In this document: one piece after another, positions 21,092 through 30,945 of the stretch
How positions within the stretch are numbered: the stretch's first letter is position 1
Layout of the letters: each line of letters begins with the position of its first letter
Notes under the pieces: generated by a model
Told to the model about the DNA's origin: nothing
Database searches by the model: none
What the model saw: the letters and a program-made list of their open reading frames with translations, nothing else
Made by a program: the position numbers and the translations under genes
DNA from: Mauremys mutica
Taxonomy: Eukaryota; Chordata; Testudines; Geoemydidae
Direction: 5' to 3'
NCBI RefSeq assembly: GCF_020497125.1
Contig: NC_059084.1
Coordinates: 9,141,501 to 9,205,500, forward strand
Length of the DNA: 64,000 nucleotides

Positions 21092-23119
21092 TTGATTTAC
21101 CCAAAGCCCATTCTGCTCAGAGTTCTCCCCATGAAGATCACAAAAAGTGATCAATTTTCCGTAATTCATTCTTCTGAAAGAAACAATATTTTTCAAGTAT
21201 CTGGGAGAACTTCCAAAAACTACCAGAGAAACCTTAGATGCCATTCTTCTTTCAAAGAAATGCTATTCTTTTATAGTAAGGCAAAAAATCTTTTGAAGAA
21301 TGTTCAAACAAAATAAACTCTTAGCCTTGTGGGTTGTTGGGAGAATAGCAATTCCTTTTGCTACAAACCTCTCCTAAAGGTAATCCTACATTAAGTATTC
21401 AGTATAAATGGCACAAATCTACTGAACATAGAGAAGACTAAGGTCGATCCTGCAGTACAACTAGCAAAGGTCACAAAAAATAAGTAGAGGAAAATATTCT
21501 GAATATTCTTCACACAATTTAAAATAAAAAGAAGAATTCACTTCTGGCTGAGGGCAAGGCTTTTTAAAAATTAATTAATTAAGGAAAAATCCTGTCAGAC
21601 CTATCCATCCAGAAGCATTGCATTACACCTGGGGACTTTATAGGAGTAACATCCCATCAAAAGATTTAAAATTCTAGATAGGTGCAAGCTTGTTTAATTT
21701 GAGATGACAGTCTTCAGACAGTGAATAGCCAAGAGAAAGGGTTTGAAATGGAAAATAAATCCATGCAAGTGTTTCAGCCATTATGGGCAATAATATTGAA
21801 GACAGGAAGTTGGATGTTCATGAACAAAGTCTAGAAGCACAGACAAGTTATTTGGGCATTAAACACATGCATCTTCTGTTAGTGAGTATTGGCAGGGCCT
21901 GATTTTCAGATGATATCTGTGAGCAAACACACTAAGTTCTTGATTCTCTTCTCATTTATCACGGTGCAAATCTGGAGCAATCCCACTACAATTTGTGGTG
22001 ATTCCCTTGATGTGAACACATGAGGGAAGGATCTGGCCCTCTTCACAGAAAGATTTCTCTGTTCTTTCTTGTGAAAGTTGTTCTTTGTATCAAATTCAAA
22101 ACAAACAATATAGTTGGAGAACTAGTTACATGTTGCCACAATAAGTTGGAAAAATCAAATAATGACTGGTCAAGCACTTTTTGCTAGTGTAGATTGTATG
22201 CTCTTCCAATTTCTGTTGATGTGTACCTTCCCATGCTGGTGAATTTGAACCACTTCACCACAATCTTGTTGATAGCAAAGGGTGAGTAAACATTTTCAGA
22301 ACACATCTCTAGCCCTCAGGATTCACAGTTGATTTTGATATAAAATGTTATTAACTTTGGCTCCTAGTACAAAAGGTCTTGATCAATAATTGCTTCTATC
22401 TTCTAAGACACTTTTGGGCTGCTGCCAAGGCATTTCAGTTCATAAGCACATAATGTATCCCATGCTACAAGTCTAGGAGGGTTTCTCTCACAGTTTCATT
22501 AGCTTGAAGATTTTTTTTTTATCTACATAGATTAGAATTCTCCATAACTGTTTAAGGTCACCCTGGAAAAAAAAAAAGAATACTCCTCCACCCCCCTCAG
22601 TAAACTCCAGCTACCTTTCAACAGAAGCAATAGCCTACCATTGCATGTAAAGACCTCTTCGTATCAGTGGTTTTTAAACTCTGGGAGTGAGACACACAAT
22701 CCAAACTATATAAACTAATAGACTGCTGTTCACAAAGCCTTCCTTAAAAAAACAAAACATGCTGCCACCATTTTGTTACGGGATTTAAGGGACAGATGGG
22801 AGACAGGTGGTCCTAAATACTGCAGCACTTAGAGAAGAATCTTCTGTAACTATGACTTACAGCACTCCATCTCCAGGCCACACTGGAAACACTTGTGGGC
22901 AATGAGACATATGAGACATGATTTTTCCTTCAATGCTTAGAGCTAGATCGACACTGTCCCGCAGTTTGGAGGATGTTTGAAGGAGATTATATTAATGTGA
23001 AATAGGAACCTTTTAGTTCACACATGCAGTGCCCATGAATGGGAGTTACAGCACAGAACTTTGGTGTGCACTGCTGTCCGTTTCCCTGTGGTCAGAACTC
23101 CAGGGCAGTGAAGACAAGC
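21092..23119. other. AT-rich stretch without a recognised gene
   Basis: 2 kb with only short A/T runs (for example near 22510 and 22570). No repeat or exon is recognised. Confidence 0.4.
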
Positions 23120-23127
23120 CCTTAGAT

Positions 23128-23961
23128 CGGGGCAGGCAAAGTTTTTGGCCTGAGGGCCGCATCGGGTTTCAGAAATTGTATGGAGGGCTGGTTAGGGGAG
23201 GCTGTGCCTCCCCAAACAGCCAGGCATGGCCCAGCTCCTGGCCCCTATCCCACCCCCCTGCTTCTTGCCCCCTGACGTTCCCCCGGACTCCTGCCCCATC
23301 CACCCCCCTGCTCCCTGTCCCCTGACCCCTTCCGGAACCCCCACCCCGACTTCCCCCTGCTGCCCCATCCAAGGCCCCCCTTCCTAACTGCCCCCAAGAC
23401 CTCTGCCCCCATTCAACTCCCCTGTTCCCTGCCCTCTGACTGCCCTGACCCCTATCCACACCCCAAACTCCCCTGCCCTCTATCCAAAGCCTCCTGCTCC
23501 CTGCCCCCTGACCGCTCCCAGAACCTCTGCCTCCCGCCGCCCCTACCCCTTCCTGACTGCCCCCAGGACCCCTGCCCCCATTCAACCCCCCTGTTCCCTC
23601 GCCTCTGACTGCCCCAACCCCTATCCACACCCTGAACTCCCCTGCTCTCTATCCAACCCCTCCTGCTCCCTTACCGCAGTGCCTGGAGCACCGGTGGCTG
23701 GCGACACTACAGCTGCGCCGCCTGGCTGGAGCCAGCCACGCCACAGCCCAGCACAGAGCACCGAGTCAGGCCGGGCTCTGCAGCTGCGCTGCCCGGCAGC
23801 CCAGAGCATTGTGCTGGTGGCGCAGCGCACTGAGGCTGTGGGGGAGGGGGAACCGCCGAGGAGGGGCTGGGGGCGAGCCTCCTGGGCCAGGAGCTCAGGG
23901 GCCGGGCAGGAGGGTCCCGCAGGCCGGATGTGGCCCGCGGGCCATAGTTTGCCCATCTCTG
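23128..23961. mobile_element. hAT-like element, 834 bp, C-rich interior
   Basis: Left end CGGGGCAGGCAAAGTTTTTG and right end CATAGTTTGCCCATCTCTG are inverted with mismatches. They are flanked by a perfect 8-bp duplication CCTTAGAT at 23120-23127 and 23962-23969. The subterminal GGCCTGAGGGCCGCAT (23148-23163) and GCCCGCGGGCC (23932-23942) are typical of this common turtle family. The interior is a C-rich degenerate tandem; one roughly 100-bp block starting at 23406 recurs with a 169-bp offset. No transposase is present. Confidence 0.88.
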
Positions 23962-23969
23962 CCTTAGAT

Positions 23970-25420
23970 TCTATCCACAGAAGGGATGCAGCACAGGCAC
24001 TGGCAGGACAAGCAGCACTGTGCAAGTCTGGCTGGGGCATTGCAGCTCATGGCTTCCCCTCTTTGAGGGGGTTTATTAGGCAGATCTCCTAATATGGTTA
24101 ATGAGGAGGCCACAGCAGCAGGAGAAAACCCTCCCTCTCCCACTGACATCAGAGGCAGGCACTAAGGTCTAGTATGGTAGCTAGGGAACCCTTAGGAGTT
24201 CCTCGCAACTATGTGCTCCAATTATGAGGCTTCACCTAGTAGCATATGGTTGCTAGGGAACCCGGAGGGATGGGTAAGTCAGGCACTTTTCTGGCTTCTG
24301 ATTCAGAAGACTCTCCCAGGCCGAGCCCCGAAGACAGGAGATGTGGAAGCAATGACCAAATGCGCCCTGAAGGCCCAGGTATTAGTAGGAGGAGCGGGGA
24401 AAACTGGCTTATTTTTAGCATACCAGATCTGAATCTGGTGTCACCGGAGTCAGTGAAAAGTACCAATAGGCTTCAATGGGAGTAGGGTCAGGATCCTGTA
24501 TATCAGCAGTATCCTCAGCTCAAAACGTAAAAACATTTATAAAAACCACTTGCTGGAATCCTTCACTTTTTAAGATTGAAATGACAAATTAAGCTAATCA
24601 ACAACACATGCCTGATTACCTCAGTATGTCCGCACTGGCAATGGAGCAGAACCACCAGCATGGTTCAAACTTGTAGCTTCAAAATATGACAGTTTGCTGA
24701 AAGCTATGATAAAAATATGCCAGGCTACATTAAAAATAAATGTATTTTTAAAACAATTATCCCCATCCTTTGGCTAGTGAAGATGTATATGGGCAGAGAG
24801 AGCATGAGCTGTTTTGCCACCTAGATGCATTTAAACCTTTATCTCCAAAGGACTGAGCAGGGACTCCAAAATGGAATGAATCACAATCAGTCAAAAGCCT
24901 TTTTTTGTTCATAAGAAGTATTTTCTGGTACACAATATTTTTTTTTACAGTTATACTGTAGCTAATTCCAAGAGAGATTATTTCTTCCTTGTGATCTGCT
25001 TTTAGAACGTAAGTAAAAGATTAAAACCCTTGGAGGCAAAAAAAAAAATTCAAAGGAGTTGTTAATGTTCAGAAAGTAGTAAACAAAAGGCGGGGGGGAG
25101 AAGGAAAAAGAAACATATCTGGAGGTGTTGTGAAAGTAGTTTGGATGTAGCTTCACTGTCATACACAGTTTTACAGTTCACTCTGTATACAGTTAGCCTT
25201 TGAAGCAGCATTTTGAGAACAAATCTACCATCATTCTTTGTTTCTCCATTACCGAGAGCTGTTTTTTATTACAGCAGAATGAGCAAAGAGACTCATTATG
25301 AAGAACATTACAAAGCAAAATTCAAAGACTAATTTGGCTAATTTGGGTGAGGAAGTGTTGTGAAAACAGTAGATGAGTTTCTATAGCTCTCATCACTGGA
25401 CTGAGTGCCTCACAGACAGT
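23970..25420. other. Unannotated sequence
   Basis: No gene recognised. The motif GCTAGGGAACCC occurs twice (24180-24191, 24252-24263). A weak copy of the CAATGGG fold-back family may lie at 24425-24500 (AGGCTTCAATGGGAGTAGGG at 24469-24488). Confidence 0.4.
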
Positions 25421-25424
25421 GAAT

Positions 25425-25555
25425 TTCTCCTCACAATCCCTTTTGGAGGTAGAAAAATAGCATTGGTCTCATTTTACAGTTGGAAACTGAGGCAAGAAGA
25501 GACATGTTATTTGTTCAAAGTCACACAGCCAGGAACTACATTCCTTTCTCTCCTC
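25425..25555 (-). mobile_element. MIR SINE fragment, minus strand
   Basis: TCTCATTTTACAGTTGGAAA at 25467-25486, then CTGAGGCAAGAAGAG and CAAAGTCACACAGCCAGGAA, is the complement of the MIR core. Confidence 0.85.
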
Positions 25556-25714
25556 AAACAAAGATTTAAGTGGGATTTAATTGATGCATAGGCCTCATAC
25601 CGGCCCAGAAATGAATTTCACCCAAGGTGAATAAACATATGGCATCAATACATCTTGAGACCATGTTGGGTATAAGGCAGCAAAAAAACCCAACAACAAC
25701 CCACAAACAAAAAA

Positions 25715-26088
25715 ATATAATGAAGTATTAATGTAGGGTTCCGAAGGGTACAGCTATTCAGCAAAAAAACCAAACCAAAACAAAAAAACCTGCAGGAGCA
25801 AGTCTCAGAGCCCAGGTCAACTGACTTGGACTCCTGCTGAGGGGTTACAAATAGCAATGGAGACATTCGGCTTCTGGCTGGAGCCCAGGCTCTGAAACCT
25901 TCCCTCCTCGCCAGGCTTCAGAACCCAGGGTCCAGCACAAACTGGAATGTTTACACTGCTATTTTTAACCCCGCAGCAGGAGCCCAAGTCAGTTGACCTG
26001 GGCTCTGAGACTTGCTCCTGCAGGTTTTTTTTTTTTTTTGGTGAATAGCTGTACCCTTCAGAATCCTACATTAATACTTCATTATATT
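25715..26088. repeat. Long inverted repeat, about 150-bp arms
   Basis: The left arm (25715-25869) and right arm (about 25938-26088) are near-identical inverted copies. They share 23 identical bases at the outer edge, GAAGGGTACAGCTATTCA, an A-rich tract of different length (28 and 17 bp), and an exact 41-bp inner block that begins CCTGCAGGAGCAAGTCTCAG. About eight mismatches are seen outside the A tract. The spacer is about 70 bp and rich in GGAGCCC blocks. The inner part resembles the MITE group at 33484 and 37089, but the pairing continues some 30 bp beyond the place where that group ends. Confidence 0.85.
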
Positions 26089-26414
26089 TATTTTATTTAC
26101 AGTTTATTTAAAATCAGCAATGAAAATATGCAAATTTGGTCTTTGCAATCTACACAGGCTCGCAGCTGATTGGGACCACATTGTAAAAGTGTGGTCTGCA
26201 GTGCCTCTCTGTGCTCCCTGCTCATGCCTGCACCACCATCTGACAGCAATCTGTCACCATCTGACAGCAACCCCCTCCTCTAAATAGGGCAATGTTTCAC
26301 TGCAAAAGGTTGCAATCTACTTTTATCCCATGCTTTTCTTACAAGTTCACAGATATTTGTGAGATGCCTGTAATTGCTGTTCCCTTATGCTGATGGCATG
26401 GATTAACACCCACA

Positions 26415-26491
26415 CAAGGTCTGTAATCCCTTAATAACACTTTGCACTTAGCATCTTTCACCCAGACACTTGGAAATGTTAATTAATGAAG
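26415..26491 (-). mobile_element. MIR-type SINE, first half, split
   Basis: TTGCACTTAGCATCTTTCAC (26443-26462) and GGAAATGTTAATTAATGAAG lead up to the MITE at 26492; the second half follows at 26860. Confidence 0.65.
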
Positions 26492-26853
26492 GCTGGAGCT
26501 GACCAAAATTCAAAATTTCCGTTCCATGAAAAATCCCAACATTTTAAAAATTTCCTTCTGTACTAAATTATCCAAATTGCCCATGAAAAGAAATTTCTAA
26601 AATAAATAATAAAGGTGTTTCAGAAATATCAAAACAACCTTATCAAACCATTTCATCTTTATCATTTTGACATCTATTATGACTAATATAAATGATAATG
26701 TGATATCAAAGTTGAAACAAAAAGCACCTCAATAATTTCACATTGAAAATGTTGATGAAATTGATAAATTCCCATGAAATGTTTTGATTTCATCAAATCA
26801 AGCATTTTCCAATGGAAAAAACTGTTCTGTTGGGAATTTTTTTCAACTAGCTC
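26492..26853. mobile_element. AT-rich MITE with AGCTG-CAAAATTT ends, inside a MIR
   Basis: GCTGGAGCTGACCAAAATTC at the left and AATTTTTTTCAACTAGCTCT at the right are imperfect inverted ends. The flanks TAATGAAG and TCATGAGG match at 6 of 8 positions, compatible with an aged hAT-like 8-bp duplication. The interior is rich in GAAAA and TTTTC blocks. Confidence 0.65.
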
Positions 26854-26859
26854 TCATGA

Positions 26860-26948
26860 GGATCTACACCACTACTGGGAGGCAGGTGGCGTTATAACCA
26901 TTTTACAGATGGTGAAAACAAGACAGTTGGCTCCATTCTACCATCCTT
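26860..26948 (-). mobile_element. MIR-type SINE, second half
   Basis: CACTACTGGGAGGCAGGTGG (26869-26888) and ATAACCATTTTACAGATGG complete the core that is split at 26492-26853. Confidence 0.65.
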
Positions 26949-26973
26949 ACTTGTACTGAGCAGTCCCTTATTT

Positions 26974-27027
26974 CATAGAATCATATAGACTTTAAGGTCA
27001 GAAGGGATCATTATGATCATGAAAAAT
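26974..27027 (-). mobile_element. CR1 3-prime end, minus strand
   Basis: CATAGAATCATATAGACTTT (26975-26994), then AAGGTCAGAAGGGATCATTA, is the complement of a CR1 terminus; the LINE body is absent. Confidence 0.7.
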
Positions 27028-27069
27028 CTATTAAATTCAGTGGGACTACTTGCAAAATAAAAGGCCTTT

Positions 27070-27374
27070 GTGAGAAGCGGGGCAGGGCAGAAACTGGTCA
27101 GAAACCAGGACAAGGGCAGATGTGCCTAGTGGTAGAAGCAGGAGTCAAGCCTAGTGGTTGGAACAGGAGTTGGTAGCCAGAAATAGGAGCCCAAGGTCAG
27201 ATGCCAAAGCCAAGGGTCAGAGTCAAAGCCAGAAGTTAGGAATTGGAGCCAAGGGTCAGAGACGGGTTACCTTGGAGTGAGGCACGGAAGACAGGAGCAG
27301 GGCTGGAACAAGGATGGGGACAAGCAGGTGCAGGAGCTAACAGCCATGGGCAAAAGCTTTGAACAGCCAGTGAA
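27070..27374. repeat. Degenerate GGTCAGA/AAGCCA minisatellite-like tract
   Basis: Variants of AAGGGTCAGAGTC and AGCCAGAAGTTAGGA recur every 20-30 bp. Purine-rich on the plus strand. I cannot tell whether it belongs to a larger transposon. Confidence 0.5.
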
Positions 27375-27398
27375 CTGCTGCTGCTGCTGCTGCTGCTG
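27375..27398 (+). repeat. Trinucleotide repeat (CTG)8
   Basis: Eight pure CTG units. Confidence 0.97.
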
Positions 27399-27429
27399 AG
27401 TTTAAGAACTGGTCAGCTAACTCTGGTTA

Positions 27430-29002
27430 CACTACCTGAGTGGTGGGAAATCAGGCAGCTGGTGTACTACAGGCCAGCTGTGCACATAAGATGGACTCTA
27501 CTGCAGGCCCTGATTCCTGGACTCTTTTAGAGATTAAGTGAGTGGACACAAGTCAGAGTCAATGGCACAGCCAGAAACAGATAATAGGAAACATACTTTG
27601 TCTGGGGATCTAACCACAGTGAAAATGAATCCGCTTCCACGTTCACCAGTGAGAGTCCACTGATTATAGTGAAATGACTCCTGATTTACACTTGTGTGAT
27701 GCCACACAAGTGTTTGGGCATATGGCTATCAAAGGGAAAAGAAATCCCCAATATCAGTGCAACTCGTTATTCTGGCCCTCTTTTTGATTTCATAAATGCA
27801 AATTAAAAATACTTATCTGCTGTAAAAAGACTTGGCATGTTTAAATAACTATTATCCTTTAAATATATTCCAGTGATGTAGGAATCATTATTCTAACAGA
27901 TAGAATAGGCATTAAATCCACAGGGGAGTCATTAAAAGATGGCTATTTCTCTCTGTTTGACCAAAGCAGCAGTTATAATGTATTTATTCAGGATTTACCA
28001 AATGGAATTCAATTAGAAATGAAACAGCATTAAACTGAGTAATTCCTATTGTATTTATCTGACAGACAGGAATGGCATGACCTGAAAAGTTAAAAGGAAC
28101 AGTATTCATCTGAGCCATCCGGATTCTGTAGCACTTGTTGACAGAATGTCACTAAACTGGTGTATATCCTGCTTAACTTCTTAATCACCTGCTTAACACC
28201 TGTAGTAAAAATAGGGACCACATAGGTTTATTGATATTATGTGGTGAAGTCATACCTTAATATGAATAATCCCCTAACATTCACTGTATTACAGTCATGG
28301 TTGAGTCAGGTGCTCAGATATAATTGTATTTTAAATAACAAGGAAGAATTATGTACTGTACAGTAACTTGTTTTTCTGGTACTTCCCCCCACCCCCCGCC
28401 AAATGATAGTGAGATTTCATGGGACTTAAAGCAATTTGCTCTGTTTTGGTTTGGTGCTGGAATGAGTGTGTGTGTTTATACAATATTTATATTTATACAC
28501 ACACACAAAATATACACAATACGTAAGCAGGTCACATGTCTAAAACATTGTATATTGACAATGTAGGAGTGTATGAGTGAGAGTCACAAAATTATTATTC
28601 ACAAAATAAATAGCTTCACTATTTTTCATACCACCTCTTTGAAGAGAGCAGATTGTGGGAATTTCCCCTTGACGATCCGAGAGGAATATGTATTCACCTC
28701 ACTGAGCACAAGATGTCACTATTAATCAACAAAATTCCACCCATAAGGGCATTTACCTGGCTGTAACTAGGCTGTGTCTTTTAAAAAAGGACAACAATTT
28801 AGAGATGTTATCTGGCATATGTTAAATATGCAGGAAAACAAAGTGGCAGTATTGGGCCATCAGATGAAGCGAGTGTTCTGGTAGATTTATGACCTCTATT
28901 AAAGAACTGGCCAGCACTCAGTTACCTTACCCATTACTGCAATACTTCTGCAATAAAATATTGTATTCAAGTAGTAATTATAGTAGCAGACCTCATACAA
29001 TG
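27430..29002. other. AT-rich stretch without a recognised gene
   Basis: Contains a GT run near 28465-28475 and a CA run near 28497-28507; nothing else is recognised. Confidence 0.4.
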
Positions 29003-29010
29003 CAAATATA

Positions 29011-29628
29011 CCGAGGCGGATTAAGATTTACTGGGGCCCTGAGCACAAAGAACATTTGGGGCCCCCACACCTCATTACAAACCCATGCCCACCCACTTTT
29101 TAACCTGGGCATAGTTTTGGGGGCAGGAGGCCGCATTGCTCCCCCAAACTGCAAGCCCCGGGTAGGTGCAGAGTAGTGCTGGCAGCCGGGGGGGAGGGGG
29201 AGGAGGGATGCTCGTTCCCTCTCTGTGGACCCACCTTCCCCTTCCCCCTGAGGCACTGCCCCCTGGGGCCAGGTAGTGGTAAGGGCTGCCCAGGGAGCCC
29301 AGGCCCCTGTGGGGAGCCCCAGACCCTCCACATGTCCTGGGTGGTGTGTCCTGGGAGCCAGGACATGGACTGGGGGCCCCTCTTGGGCCCCCTGGCCCCC
29401 CACTCAGGATAGGTGGAGGATCTGGGGCTCCTTACAGCAGCCCGGGTGGGTCTCACCACTCACAGCTTTGAGCATGGCCGGGGGCAGGGCCTCGGGGGGG
29501 GGGGGGAAGAGGAGGGTGGGGCCACAGAGAGGGGTGGGGCAAGATTCCAGTGCTCCTGCCAGGGACCCCCAAATTGGCTGGGGCCCTTGGGCGCAGGCCC
29601 CAATGGCCAGTGCATTAATCTGCCACTG
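29011..29628. mobile_element. hAT-like element, 618 bp, GC-rich
   Basis: Left end CCGAGGCGGATTAAGATT and right end GCATTAATCTGCCACTG are inverted with mismatches. The 8-bp flanks CAAATATA (29003-29010) and CAAATATG (29629-29636) match at 7 of 8. GGGGCCC blocks lie just inside both ends. The open frames across it (119-154 codons) are GC artefacts. Confidence 0.82.
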
Positions 29629-29636
29629 CAAATATG

Positions 29637-30043
29637 AGTTTCATTTTTTAAAAGCAGCAAGTCATATTTCTTATTTATGTATCTGGAGCACAGAATTACA
29701 TCAAGGCTCCCTTAGTTTTACTTTTTACTCTTTCCTGTAAGCAGTGCTGATTATCTCCAGAGACCTGATCCTGGCAGACCTTAAGCACATATATAACTTT
29801 ACTCAGTCCAATTAGTCTCCAAAGCTCCAGTTCAGCAAGACATTAAGCACATGCTTAAATTCACTGTTGAATATGAATGAGATGCTGAAATGAAGCCTTA
29901 TTATAGTGGGATTACTTATGTGAGGAATGTTATGCCCAGGCCTAAGTGTTTGCAGGATTGGGACCCAACTAACAACAAGATGACAATATAAGAACTTGAT
30001 CCTTCAAACTCTTCCTCACTCTACAGCTTCAAGAATAATTAGG
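29637..30043. other. Unannotated, with one old interspersed repeat
   Basis: 29785-29968 resembles the sauropsid repeat whose end reads CCTAAGTGTTTGCAGGAT (29942-29959), as at 1160/1948. AAGCACATGCTTAAATTCAC at 29846-29865 is also typical of it. No gene is seen. Confidence 0.45.
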
Positions 30044-30318
30044 TTTGGTTCCTGGCAATTCTGAAAAATGGAACGAAAAATTAGCTGCAGATCAACCCAT
30101 AACAAAACATTTGATTTTCAAGCTTTTTAAAAACTATTGAAATGAAGAGTCATTTTGAATTGAAATATTAAAATATTTCCAAAATGCATAAATGAAATCT
30201 TAGATCTTTTCAGCTTTTTAATTAGGTCCCCCCCAAAAATATTTTGCATATTTTTGGATCAACCGAATCTGCATTTATTGATGGGAAAAAATTCAGCTGA
30301 ATAATATTGCCCAGCTCT
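30044..30318. mobile_element. AT-rich MITE, AGCTGGGCAAT end (tentative)
   Basis: The right end ATATTGCCCAGCTCTCC (30304-30320) and the left TTCCTGGCAATTCTGAAAAA suggest the same group as 26492, but the left end is eroded. Confidence 0.4.
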
Positions 30319-30600
30319 CCCCTGCATAAATATTCTTTACATAAGAAGTCCCATTGAAATCAGTGAGAGTAAGGGATATTCATGTGAATAAAGGTTGCAG
30401 AATCAGTCCCAAAATGCGCAATTGAATACAATTGCATTTTGAAAAAAATCTGGATGAAATTGGTGGTACCAAAAGATACATTAAATAGTATGGGAACACT
30501 TTTAAAAAGTCAAGAGACATTCAGTTTTGATAAGGATCAAACTGTAGTAGATTCAAAAGGAAAATAATGCTTTAGACCAATATTTTCATAATAATAGGAG
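30319..30600. other. Unannotated AT-rich sequence
   Basis: Nothing recognised. Confidence 0.35.
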
Positions 30601-30778
30601 ATATACTTATCTCCTAGAACTGGAAGGGACCTTGAAAGGTCATTGAGTCCAGCCCCCTGCCAGGACCAAGTACTGATTTTTGCCCCTGATCCCTAAGTGG
30701 CCCCCTCAAGGATTGAACTCACAACCACCCTGGGTTTAGCAGGCCAATGCTCAAACCACTGAGCTATCCCTCCCCCCA
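30601..30778 (-). mobile_element. Turtle tRNA-derived SINE (Cry type)
   Basis: On the minus strand from 30778 the copy begins with a G run. Next come the A-box region TAGCTCAGTGGTTTGAGC and the B-box region GTGAGTTCAATCC, both tRNA-like and able to act as RNA polymerase III promoter elements. Then come AGGGGGCCACTTAGGGATC and a tail (ACTGGACTCAATGACCTTTC region) shared with the CR1 3-prime end. That shared tail is how such SINEs are thought to borrow CR1 machinery (established knowledge for cryptodire turtles). Target duplications are not obvious. Confidence 0.9.
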
Positions 30779-30827
30779 CAAAAGTAGCTAATATTTTTGA
30801 GTACTCACTTGATTTCCCTCACTTAAA

Positions 30828-30945
30828 GGAACTGATTTTCACAGAGTACTGAGTACTCACATGCTGAAAACTGGGTTTGCTTGAAGTATCTCAGATTAGG
30901 CACCTAAAATCACTAGTCACCTCTGAAAATCTTGACTTCAGATTA
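30828..30945. mobile_element. Fold-back repeat, GATTTTCA group
   Basis: CTGATTTTCACAGAGTACTG at 30832-30851 and CACCTCTGAAAATCTTGA at 30919-30936 are the eroded inverted arms. The middle holds TCAGATTAGGCACCTAAAAT. Confidence 0.55.

Noticed and set aside
29276..29740. 154-codon plus-strand frame
   Set aside because: Runs out of the hAT at 29011-29628 into its flank; GC bias explains it.
30601..30778. tRNA gene
   Set aside because: A and B boxes are present but the sequence continues into a CR1-like tail and does not fold as a full tRNA; it is a SINE.
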